Of a stretch of 9,049 bases of DNA, positions 1 to 5,779 are shown piece after piece; the stretch's first letter is position 1; every line of letters begins with the position of its first letter. The notes beneath the pieces were generated by a model that saw only the letters and a program-made list of their open reading frames with translations, did no database searches and was not told the origin of the DNA. The position numbers were made by a program, and so were the translations under genes. The stretch covers positions 1 through 9,049 of the forward strand of contig QCFP01000026.1 of assembly GCA_003280185.1 (NCBI GenBank), in the 5' to 3' direction. The stretch is from Prochlorococcus sp. AG-363-L02. Lineage in GTDB: Bacteria > Cyanobacteriota > Cyanobacteriia > PCC-6307 > Cyanobiaceae.

Positions 1-623
1 AGGGAGAAGGTAATCATGCAGGGCGAGGTGCTTTTTTTATACGCTTAGCAGGTTGTTCTGTGGGTTGTCCTTGGTGTGACACTAAAAACTCGTGGGACGT
101 AACAAAACACCCTAAAAAAACAATCAGCCAACTTGCGAATGAAACGCTGCTTGCGTCACAAAAGGGCGCGTCCTTTGTAGTAATTACAGGAGGAGAACCT
201 CTACATCATGATCTTAGTCAATTATGTAATGCTATTCGTAATTCAACACAATCAATCAATAGAAAAATAATACCTATCCACCTAGAGACAAGCGGAGTAA
301 ATGAAATCACTGGAAACCCTAATTGGATTACTCTCTCACCAAAGCCCCATGCTCCTCCTAATTTAAATGTATTAATATCGTGTCATGAAATAAAAGTCGT
401 AATTCATTCAGAAAAAGATATTATCTTTGCGGACAATATTGCTGATAAAATAAAACAGTTAAAACATGAATCAACAAAAAATCCACCTTCTAACAATACA
501 TTTTTATACCTTCAGCCAGGTTGGGATAGTCAGTCAGGTTTAAGACTTGCCTTAGACTACATAAAATGCAATCCAAAATGGAGATTAAGCCTCCAAACAC
601 ATAAATGGCTTAATATTAAATAA
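1..623 (+). CDS. queE: 7-carboxy-7-deazaguanine synthase QueE (5' partial)
   Basis: Radical SAM enzyme that converts 6-carboxy-tetrahydropterin to 7-carboxy-7-deazaguanine (CDG) in the cytoplasmic preQ0/queuosine pathway. The frame is open from base 3, so the gene starts upstream of the window; the GTG at 60 is an internal Val codon, because essential motifs precede it. Seen in order: a GEG motif at the very start (usually QGEG near residue 10-20 of the family), the FFIRLAGC strand, the 4Fe-4S motif Cys-x3-Cys-x2-Cys (codons 54, 66 and 75), the SAM-binding ITGGEP, LETSG, SPK, EIKVV, LQP and the family-typical C-terminus RLSLQTHKWLNI. 206 residues are visible, so only about 15-25 are missing. 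The substrate-producing QueD is not in the window; queC, the next enzyme, follows after 97 bases. The family call is secure. Confidence 0.95.
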   Translation, partial: GEGNHAGRGAFFIRLAGCSVGCPWCDTKNSWDVTKHPKKTISQLANETLLASQKGASFVVITGGEPLHHDLSQLCNAIRNSTQSINRKIIPIHLETSGVNEITGNPNWITLSPKPHAPPNLNVLISCHEIKVVIHSEKDIIFADNIADKIKQLKHESTKNPPSNNTFLYLQPGWDSQSGLRLALDYIKCNPKWRLSLQTHKWLNIK

Positions 624-675
624 CGCTCAAATATAGACAATTTAAAAAATATCCCCTGGGAAACTAGATTATATT

Positions 676-693
676 TTCTGTATATATGCAGAA
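676..693. promoter_or_regulatory. Inverted repeat upstream of queC (possible operator or hairpin)
   Basis: TTCTGTATATATGCAGAA forms 7-base arms (one T/G mismatch, G-U in RNA) around a TATA centre, 27 bases before the queC start. It lies just after a TATATT hexamer (670-675) that could be a -10 box. The queE-queC gap is the only sizeable gap in this gene run, so a separate queC promoter with an operator is plausible, but nothing proves it. There is no T-tract, so it is not a convincing terminator of queE. Confidence 0.25.
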
Positions 694-708
694 TCAGCTA
701 ATGAGTTC

Positions 709-714
709 AGAAGG
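709..714 (+). promoter_or_regulatory. Ribosome binding site of queC
   Basis: AGAAGG lies six bases before the ATG at 721, good Shine-Dalgarno spacing, and fixes this ATG as the queC start. The site sits inside a seven-codon frame (ATG at 701, TGA at 722-724) that ends in an ATGA overlap with the queC start. Confidence 0.6.
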
Positions 715-720
715 TAGTGC

Positions 721-1395
721 ATGAGCAAAAACAAAACCATTGCCCTTCTCTCCGGGGGACTTGATTCCTCAACTGCTGCTGCAATGGCAATAGATGCTGG
801 AAAAACCGTTATCGGATTATCATTAAATTATGGGCAACGCCATCACAAAGAGTTAGAAGCAGCCAATTCAATTGCGCGGCACCTAGGGATTTCAGAACAT
901 CACACCTTGAATATTAATCTTGGTTTATGGGGAGGCTCTTCACTTACTGATTTAAAACAAGACATTCCTCAAAAAGGAATTGAAAAAGATGTTATACCAA
1001 ATACATACGTTCCCTATCGAAATACTGTTTTCATTTCCATAGGGCTAAGTCTTGCTGAAGCGCGTGGAGCCAGTGAGCTAGTTTTAGGTATCAATGCAAT
1101 GGATTACTCAGGTTACCCAGACTGCAGACCTGACTATCTGAAAACTTTTCAAGAATTAGCCAACCTTGCAAGTAAGGTTGGTCGAGAAGGCAATGGGCCC
1201 AAACTCTGGGCGCCCTTAATCAATTGGAAGAAAATAGAAATTGCTAGAGAGGCTTTGCGCCTAGGTTTGCCAATTGAAAAGACTTGGAGCTGTTATCAGG
1301 GTAATAGAAAACCTTGCGGTAAATGCGATAGTTGTCGACTACGTGATGAAGCATTTAAAAACTTAGGAAGAATAGATCTATGCACACCCATATAA
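721..1395 (+). CDS. queC: 7-cyano-7-deazaguanine (preQ0) synthase QueC
   Basis: Cytoplasmic ATP-dependent ligase that converts CDG and ammonia to preQ0, the step after QueE. At 224 residues it is full length for the family. The N-terminal PP-loop ATP-pyrophosphatase motif SGGLDSST is at residues 11-18. The C-terminal zinc site is complete, with Cys191, Cys199, Cys202 and Cys205 in the family pattern [16 protein letters not shown]. Other family blocks are YGQRHHKEL (about 37-45), PYRNTVF (about 98-104) and [15 protein letters not shown] (about 123-137). The ATG at 721 has an AGAAGG site six bases upstream. The last 16 bases overlap the start of pabB, so the two are probably translationally coupled. 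PreQ0 feeds preQ1 and queuosine in tRNA; the reductase QueF is not in this window. Confidence 0.97.
   Translation: MSKNKTIALLSGGLDSSTAAAMAIDAGKTVIGLSLNYGQRHHKELEAANSIARHLGISEHHTLNINLGLWGGSSLTDLKQDIPQKGIEKDVIPNTYVPYRNTVFISIGLSLAEARGASELVLGINAMDYSGYPDCRPDYLKTFQELANLASKVGREGNGPKLWAPLINWKKIEIAREALRLGLPIEKTWSCYQGNRKPCGKCDSCRLRDEAFKNLGRIDLCTPI
1365..1370 (+). promoter_or_regulatory. Ribosome binding site supporting the pabB start
   Basis: AGGAAG inside the 3' end of queC lies nine bases before the ATG at 1380. It favours this overlapping start over the in-frame GTG at 1398 or ATG at 1419, which have weaker, A-rich upstream sequence. Confidence 0.45.
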
Positions 1396-2738
1396 GAGTG
1401 ACAAATCCAAAGAAAAAAATGTGTTGCTGGCATGAACCAACTGTTCTTGCAAACAAACTTTGTCAGGAATGGGGAATAGAAGGATTTATTTGGTTAGATA
1501 GCGATGGCAGTCAACATGGAAGATGGATCATTATGGGAGTAGATCCTGTCAGCCAGGTTTGTTGTCATGGATTACCAGATTCATCTTTTGATCCAAATCC
1601 ATTTAAAGAACTAAGAAATTTGGGTGATGGTCACTGGACGGGTTGGCTTAGCTATGAAGCGGCTGCTTGGATAGAGCCTAAAAACCCTTGGAAGACGAAT
1701 AAGATGTCAACTCTATGGCTAGGAAAACATGACCCAATTTTAAAATTTGACTTAAAAACAAAACAACTATGGCTTGAAGGATATAATTCCAAAAGGTTTA
1801 ATGAATTATTCAAATTTATCAATCAAATAAAACATAATAACGAAACAAAACAAAAATTGTCATCAAATATTATGGCAAACAAATCACTAGGTATCAGGCT
1901 CGAAGATTGGGAGTGGCTAACGAATAACAAGAAATATATAAACGACATAAATCAAATCCAAAATTGGATTCAAGCAGGTGATATCTTCCAAGCAAATTTA
2001 ACAACATGTTGCGAAGCAACACTCCCCGAAGGAATCTCCTTAATAGATATATTTAATAAGCTACGTCATAAATGTCCAGCGCCATTCTCAGGACTAGTAG
2101 TTGGAGCAAAGCGTGCCAAAGGTGAGGCTATAATATCTGCATCACCAGAGAGATTTATAAAAGTATCTGCAAAAGGGAAAGTAGAAACTAGACCTATAAA
2201 AGGAACCAGGCCAAGAGGCATAAATGCTTCTCAGGATGCAAGACTTGCAGCAGAATTAATTTGCAGCATAAAAGATCGAGCAGAAAACATAATGATTGTA
2301 GATCTATTGCGGAATGACCTTGGCAAAGTTTGCAAGCCAGGGTCTATAACTGTTGATCAGATTACTGGTCTTGAAAGTTTTTCAGAAGTACATCATTTAA
2401 CTTCAGTAATAGAAGGCTCACTTCAGGAAGGAAAAACATGGGTCGACTTACTCGAATCTTGTTGGCCTGGTGGCTCCATCAGTGGTGCTCCTAAACTCAG
2501 GGCATGTCAACGGTTACATGAACTAGAACCAACAGCCAGAGGTCCATACTGTGGATCCTTGCTTAGGCGTGATTGGGATGGAAGCCTGGATAGCAATCTT
2601 ATAATTCGTTCTCTAATAGTTAACCAAACAACACTTAGAGCTCATGCAGGTTGTGGAATAGTTGCAGACTCCAAGCCATCCACAGAAGCTGAAGAGTTGC
2701 AATGGAAACTACTTCCTATTCTCAAGGCACTTCAATGA
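1380..2738 (+). CDS. pabB: Aminodeoxychorismate synthase component I PabB
   Basis: Chorismate-binding enzyme that makes 4-amino-4-deoxychorismate for folate, using ammonia from a PabA/TrpG-type glutamine amidotransferase not encoded here. The 452 residues are normal for the family. An N-terminal TrpE_N-like region ([10 protein letters not shown]) precedes the chorismate-binding domain (about 190-450). That domain carries [10 protein letters not shown] at 271-280, DRAEN and DLLRNDLG (308-315), [17 protein letters not shown] (363-372) and [10 protein letters not shown] near the end. The Lys in PIKGT (Lys274) is the hallmark of aminodeoxychorismate synthase; anthranilate synthase has PIAGT. Linkage to pabC supports this. 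It overlaps queC by 16 bases and pabC by four. ATG 1380 is chosen for its AGGAAG site; ATG 1419 is possible and would remove 13 residues. Confidence 0.92.
   Translation: MHTHIRVTNPKKKMCCWHEPTVLANKLCQEWGIEGFIWLDSDGSQHGRWIIMGVDPVSQVCCHGLPDSSFDPNPFKELRNLGDGHWTGWLSYEAAAWIEPKNPWKTNKMSTLWLGKHDPILKFDLKTKQLWLEGYNSKRFNELFKFINQIKHNNETKQKLSSNIMANKSLGIRLEDWEWLTNNKKYINDINQIQNWIQAGDIFQANLTTCCEATLPEGISLIDIFNKLRHKCPAPFSGLVVGAKRAKGEAIISASPERFIKVSAKGKVETRPIKGTRPRGINASQDARLAAELICSIKDRAENIMIVDLLRNDLGKVCKPGSITVDQITGLESFSEVHHLTSVIEGSLQEGKTWVDLLESCWPGGSISGAPKLRACQRLHELEPTARGPYCGSLLRRDWDGSLDSNLIIRSLIVNQTTLRAHAGCGIVADSKPSTEAEELQWKLLPILKALQ
2724..2727 (+). promoter_or_regulatory. Ribosome binding site of pabC
   Basis: AAGG lies seven bases before the ATG at 2735, inside the last codons of pabB. 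With the ATGA stop/start overlap at 2735-2738 it places the pabC start here and not at the in-frame ATG at 2702. Confidence 0.45.
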
Positions 2739-3568
2739 AAAAAGATCAGATAAAGAGAATTGGTTGGATAAATAATCGCTGGGTAGAAATCGACGAGTTC
2801 TGTCTTCCTATCTGTGACCGAGGCTTACAAATGGCAGATGGAATATTTGAGACTATTTTAATATTAAATGGGCAACCTAAATTACTCAATGAACATTTAA
2901 ATAGATGGCATTATAGCGCCTCCATACTTGGAATGTCATCACCACCAAAATTAAATTGGCTAGAGCCTTTAATTGAAGAGGGCTTAGAGAGAACTTCATT
3001 AAATCAAGGTTCACTAAGACTAAACTGGACGCGCGGAAATAATCATGCAAGAGGTATCACTCTTCCAAAAAAAACCTCAAAGTTTGATGCGCATCGATTC
3101 TGGCTGGAATTAAATTCATATGAGCCAGTGTTTCATACAAAATCGATAGTAATCAGTCAATTAGAAAGAAGAAATCAAAATAGCATCTTAAGTAAATGTA
3201 AAACATTTGCCTACAATCAAGCTATACAGGCAAGAAAAGAAGCCAATGAAGCTGGATTCGATGATGCATTGATATTAAACACAAATGGAGAGGTTTGCTG
3301 TGGGACCACATCCAATATTTTAGTTCACCGAAAAAATGAATGGTTAACTCCCAGAGAAACCAGTGGCTGCTTACCAGGTATCATGAGAGGCGAAGGTATA
3401 AAAAAAGGAATTATTAAAGAAGCCATAATCAAAAAAGAACCAGAGGAAGATGATCACTGGGTTTTTATAAATAGTTTAAGTTGTCATCCAATTTCTAGTG
3501 TCAATAATAAATCACTAAAGATTTTAAAGAATACCAAGGAATTATGGGAGACATTACTAACTCGCTGA
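2735..3568 (+). CDS. pabC: 4-amino-4-deoxychorismate lyase PabC (class IV PLP aminotransferase fold)
   Basis: Pyridoxal-phosphate enzyme that splits 4-amino-4-deoxychorismate to p-aminobenzoate and pyruvate, the step after PabB. The 277 residues fit the fold-type IV family. DRGLQMADGIFET near the N-terminus (about 26-38) matches the family block DRGxxxGDGxFET. Lys156 in SKCKTFAYN is the expected PLP-linked lysine. NTNGEV (Glu186) with CCGTTSN (188-194) is the cofactor-anchoring region, and GCLPGIMR lies downstream. The start at 2735 gives an ATGA overlap with the pabB stop; the longer form from 2702 adds 11 residues inside pabB with no family support. Sequence alone cannot fully exclude a branched-chain or D-amino-acid aminotransferase, but pairing with pabB makes lyase by far the best call. 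Confidence 0.88.
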   Translation: MKKDQIKRIGWINNRWVEIDEFCLPICDRGLQMADGIFETILILNGQPKLLNEHLNRWHYSASILGMSSPPKLNWLEPLIEEGLERTSLNQGSLRLNWTRGNNHARGITLPKKTSKFDAHRFWLELNSYEPVFHTKSIVISQLERRNQNSILSKCKTFAYNQAIQARKEANEAGFDDALILNTNGEVCCGTTSNILVHRKNEWLTPRETSGCLPGIMRGEGIKKGIIKEAIIKKEPEEDDHWVFINSLSCHPISSVNNKSLKILKNTKELWETLLTR

Positions 3569-3594
3569 TTATTAATTTTAAATACCCTAATAAT
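3568..3594. terminator. AT-rich inverted repeat between convergent pabC and cobA
   Basis: ATTATTA (3568-3574) and TAATAAT (3588-3594) can form a seven-pair stem around a 13-base loop in the 53-base gap between the converging gene ends. A short T-rich stretch follows on the + strand. The stem contains only A-T pairs, so it is weak, and it is called only because both genes must end here. Confidence 0.2.
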
Positions 3595-3621
3595 TTCTCC
3601 TAATGTCCAGCTATTGTGAGA

Positions 3622-4407
3622 TTAAAATGTTATCGGCATTGTGACATTAGCCGGTTCTGGTGAACACTCTTTAACTTGTAAATCGACAATTTTTCCTATG
3701 ACAATAATCGAAGGAGAAGAAAACATTTTTCTCCTTGACTCCTGCACTAAATCACCTAAGCTAGCCCGAACAAAGCGTTGACCTAAAACTGTTGCCTGCT
3801 GAATCACGGCTGCTGGTGTATCTAAATCCATTCCACCCTCAATCAATTGTTGAACGATTTGTTCAATATTATGGAGCCCCATATATATAACCAAAGTATG
3901 ACTAGCCTCAGCTAAAGAGCTCCAATTAACTGTCCGGCGAGCTTTATCAATTTCCTCATGACCAGTAACGAAAGTCACAGAAGATCCACAGAGTCTATGG
4001 GTCAAAGGAATACCAATATATGCAGGTGCAGCAATGCCTGCAGTTACTCCAGGCACGACTTCCACTGGAACTCCTTTTTGAAAAAGATATTCAGCTTCTT
4101 CACCCCCTCTCCCAAACATAAATGGATCTCCCCCCTTTAATCGCACTACACAATCATGCTTTTTTGCAAGTTCTAAAAGAAGTGAATTAGTTTTTACTTG
4201 AGGAGACGAATGATGACCTCGTCTTTTACCAACAAACTGCAATTCACAAGATGCACGCACCACCTCAAGAATTTGACTAGGTACAAGAGAGTCATACACA
4301 ACAGCATCGCATTTTTGTAAAAGACGATGTGCTTTGACTGTTATCAAATCCGGGTCACCGGGTCCAGCACCCACTAAAAAAACCTTGCCATATTGAATTT
4401 TTATCAT
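3622..4407 (-). CDS. cobA: Uroporphyrinogen-III C-methyltransferase (SUMT)
   Basis: SAM-dependent methyltransferase that adds methyls at C2 and C7 of uroporphyrinogen III to give precorrin-2, the branch point from haem/chlorophyll to siroheme and cobalamin. At 261 residues it is a stand-alone SUMT without a CysG dehydrogenase/ferrochelatase or HemD fusion. Family motifs: VGAGPGDPDLIT at 12-23, YDSLV at 38-42, RLKGGDPFMFGRGGEE at 89-104, VVPGVTAG at 117-124, GIPLTHR at 132-138, VTGHE at 147-151 and YMG at 175-177. The start has GAGG seven bases upstream, and an in-frame stop lies four codons upstream, so no longer form exists. It converges on pabC and diverges from the TrpD2-like gene. Its product is needed by sirohaem-dependent nitrite/sulfite reductases and for B12, which may explain its position. 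Confidence 0.96.
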   Translation of the reverse strand: MIKIQYGKVFLVGAGPGDPDLITVKAHRLLQKCDAVVYDSLVPSQILEVVRASCELQFVGKRRGHHSSPQVKTNSLLLELAKKHDCVVRLKGGDPFMFGRGGEEAEYLFQKGVPVEVVPGVTAGIAAPAYIGIPLTHRLCGSSVTFVTGHEEIDKARRTVNWSSLAEASHTLVIYMGLHNIEQIVQQLIEGGMDLDTPAAVIQQATVLGQRFVRASLGDLVQESRRKMFSSPSIIVIGKIVDLQVKECSPEPANVTMPITF

Positions 4408-4414
4408 GGTAAAA

Positions 4415-4418
4415 CCTC
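4415..4418 (-). promoter_or_regulatory. Ribosome binding site of cobA
   Basis: On the minus strand GAGG lies seven bases before the cobA ATG. The in-frame minus-strand stop at 4417-4419 overlaps it, which excludes any upstream start. Confidence 0.55.
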
Positions 4419-4467
4419 AATAAATCAACCATACCCCTTCTACAAGAGGCGATGGAAAGCAAAGAAG

Positions 4468-4473
4468 AGTATA
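4468..4473 (-). promoter_or_regulatory. Candidate -10 element for cobA
   Basis: The minus strand reads TATACT, five of six matches to TATAAT, about 60 bases before the cobA ATG. No good -35 hexamer is seen at 16-18 bases. The element is embedded in the palindrome GAGTATACTC, which is as likely to be the reason for the match. Confidence 0.22.
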
Positions 4474-4551
4474 CTCAACTGTTAATAAACGCTTGTGAAA
4501 CATAGTTAGGATCGAAAGACTATGAAGTTCGTGAGAAAAGATTAGAGAAAA

Positions 4552-4564
4552 TTACCTCAGGTAA
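4552..4564. promoter_or_regulatory. Perfect 13-base palindrome, possible operator
   Basis: TTACCT-C-AGGTAA has perfect six-base arms around one base, with a further TACCT at 4577-4581, so TACCT/AGGTA occurs three times in 29 bases. It lies about 140 bases before the TrpD2-like gene and 30 bases before its candidate -35. A dimeric regulator could bind such a site, but no known box is recognised and it overlaps the possible broken small gene. Confidence 0.25.
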
Positions 4565-4594
4565 GATCTAATTGTATACCTTAAAAGAATAACA

Positions 4595-4623
4595 TTTACT
4601 CTCAAATCTTATGACGATACTAT
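4595..4623 (+). promoter_or_regulatory. Candidate promoter of the TrpD2-like gene
   Basis: TTTACT (4595-4600) and TACTAT (4618-4623) are separated by 17 bases, and each matches four of six consensus bases. Transcription would begin near 4630 and leave a leader of about 70 bases. In such AT-rich DNA a match of this quality is only suggestive. Confidence 0.22.
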
Positions 4624-4701
4624 GGCTATCAAATCTACAACAAACCTAAATTCAAATCTAACAAAAATCCCTAATTATTACTGAAAGAGCCCTCTCAAAA
4701 A

Positions 4702-5718
4702 ATGAATAGCAAAGAACACTTCAAAAGACTGCTAGGAAAAATAGGTAGTGGTGAGAGCACAAGCCGAGGTATGACCAGGGCAGAGTCTGCAGAGGCACTC
4801 AAGCTAATTCTCAAAGAAAGTGCCAGCCCTACACAAATAGGGGCTTTCCTGATGGCTCATCGTATTCGGCGCCCCGAACCTCAAGAACTTGCGGGCATGC
4901 TTGATACCTATTTAGCATTAGGTCCACAATTAAGTTCCTCAAAAAATCAAGTCAGGCCAATTTGTTTTGGGATGCCCTTCGATGGCCGATGTCGCACTGC
5001 TCCTATTTTTCCACTAACAAGTCTCGTACTTTTAAGCACAGACAATTCTATTGTTTTAAATGGAGGGAGACGAATGCCAATCAAATATGGGGTCACACCA
5101 ATAGAGTTATTTTCAGCTCTTGGCCTCTGCCTAGAGGGTCTAAATATAAAAGCAGTGCAAACTGGTTTTCATAAAAATAACTTTGCATTAATGATCAAAT
5201 ATCGAGATGAATTAGGCAAAAGGCCCCCAATAGCTAGTATGGAATTACTTTGGACAGCTCACAAAGGAGATCATCTAATTGTAAGTGGTTTTGTACACCC
5301 GCCGACAGAAACAAGAGCTTGGAAAACATTACAAATGTTAGGAGAAAGAAACTTAATTTCTATCAAAGGACTTGAAGGTAGTATTGACTTGCCAATCAGT
5401 AGAAGCTGTATAACCAGTTATATCCAAAATGGAAACTTTGAAAGGTTAATTCTTCATCCCAAGAAGCATTTCCTACAGGGGAAAGAAACTGAATGGAAAA
5501 ATATTGATACCTGGAAAGAGCAAGCCTTAAAGGCCCTCGATAATGAAGGTCCATTAGTACCAGCCCTAACTTGGAATTCTGGAGCGTATCTATGGTTAGC
5601 TGGAAAAGCAAAAAGTTTGGATGAAGGTTTAAAAACTGCTAAAGAAACTATTGGCTCCGGTGCAGCAATGGAGATACTAAAGAAATTAATTAGTTGGAGA
5701 GCAGAAACATCTACTTGA
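4702..5718 (+). CDS. TrpD2-like protein, anthranilate phosphoribosyltransferase fold without canonical catalytic motifs
   Basis: 338 residues with the glycosyltransferase family 3 architecture. A helical N-terminal domain (about 20-80, with the family block TQIGAFLMAHRI at 44-55) is followed by the alpha/beta domain (about 85-335), ending in a block like the TrpD C-terminus (NSGAYLWLAGKAKSLDEGL, 292-310). Motifs that bind PRPP in true TrpD are changed: the GTGGD position reads GMPFDGR (90-96) and the KHGNR region reads LNGGRRMPIKYG (119-130). The DE-type magnesium motif region reads GLEGSIDLPISR (223-234). This matches the TrpD2/YbiB-like group, whose E. coli member is known to bind nucleic acid and not to make tryptophan. 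Anthranilate phosphoribosyltransferase activity is therefore unlikely. A DNA/RNA-binding role is an inference from that relative. It lies 61 bases upstream of the transporter gene, possibly in one transcript. The upstream ribosome site is weak. Confidence 0.82.
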   Translation: MNSKEHFKRLLGKIGSGESTSRGMTRAESAEALKLILKESASPTQIGAFLMAHRIRRPEPQELAGMLDTYLALGPQLSSSKNQVRPICFGMPFDGRCRTAPIFPLTSLVLLSTDNSIVLNGGRRMPIKYGVTPIELFSALGLCLEGLNIKAVQTGFHKNNFALMIKYRDELGKRPPIASMELLWTAHKGDHLIVSGFVHPPTETRAWKTLQMLGERNLISIKGLEGSIDLPISRSCITSYIQNGNFERLILHPKKHFLQGKETEWKNIDTWKEQALKALDNEGPLVPALTWNSGAYLWLAGKAKSLDEGLKTAKETIGSGAAMEILKKLISWRAETST

Positions 5719-5779
5719 TACTGCTCTAATGCGAAAATATAGCTAAATCTATAAAAGACTCAACCAGTCAACAATAGAA

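Larger units (their letters stand above)
4452..4571 (+). pseudogene. Possible small broken gene with in-frame TAG
   Basis: Reading from the ATG at 4452 gives MESKEEYTQLLINACET, then TAG at 4503-4505, then LGSKDYEVREKRL and EKITSGKI in the same frame to a TAA at 4569-4571. Both halves look like one hydrophilic, charged helical protein of about 38 residues, rich in Glu and Lys, which a random non-coding stretch seldom gives. The frame is also open upstream to 4413, although without another ATG. AAGAGG lies only two bases before the ATG, too close for an ideal ribosome site. It could be a 17-residue peptide, a gene lost by one nonsense change, the tail of a decayed longer gene, or chance. The family is not recognised. 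Confidence 0.35.
4408..4701. other. Divergent intergenic interval cobA / TrpD2-like gene
   Basis: 294 bases between two divergently transcribed genes. It contains a cobA ribosome site, a -10-like TATACT on the minus strand, a -35/-10-like pair on the plus strand, two perfect short palindromes (GAGTATACTC at 4467-4476 and TTACCTCAGGTAA at 4552-4564), and a 39-codon frame broken by one TAG. No NtcA-type GTA-N8-TAC site was found by eye. The rest, about 4624-4700, shows only stop-interrupted frames of about 20 codons or fewer. Confidence 0.6.

Noticed and set aside
60..62. GTG as the start of queE
   Set aside because: It is a Val codon between the first and second cysteines of the radical SAM motif; the frame continues upstream to the window edge.
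645..675. preQ1 riboswitch upstream of queC
   Set aside because: CCC and GGG are only two bases apart and no loop and A-rich tail arrangement of the preQ1 class is seen.
678..691. LexA (SOS) box CTG-N8-CAG upstream of queC
   Set aside because: The E. coli box needs CTG-N10-CAG and cyanobacterial LexA sites differ; queC is not a known SOS gene.
2702..2704. ATG as the start of pabC
   Set aside because: It lies 11 codons inside pabB. The ATGA overlap at 2735 with an AAGG site seven bases upstream is a better start.
1380..2738. Anthranilate synthase TrpE or isochorismate synthase
   Set aside because: The PIKGT lysine and the adjoining pabC point to aminodeoxychorismate synthase.
3958..4140. 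60-codon plus-strand frame inside cobA
   Set aside because: It lies antisense to a fully supported cobA with all family motifs and has no recognisable protein features.
4962..5174. 70-codon frame in another phase of the TrpD2-like gene
   Set aside because: It is a shadow of a gene whose frame carries the family blocks; its residue composition is not protein-like.
5396..5611. 71-codon minus-strand frame
   Set aside because: Antisense to the C-terminal half of the TrpD2-like gene, with no family similarity that I can see.
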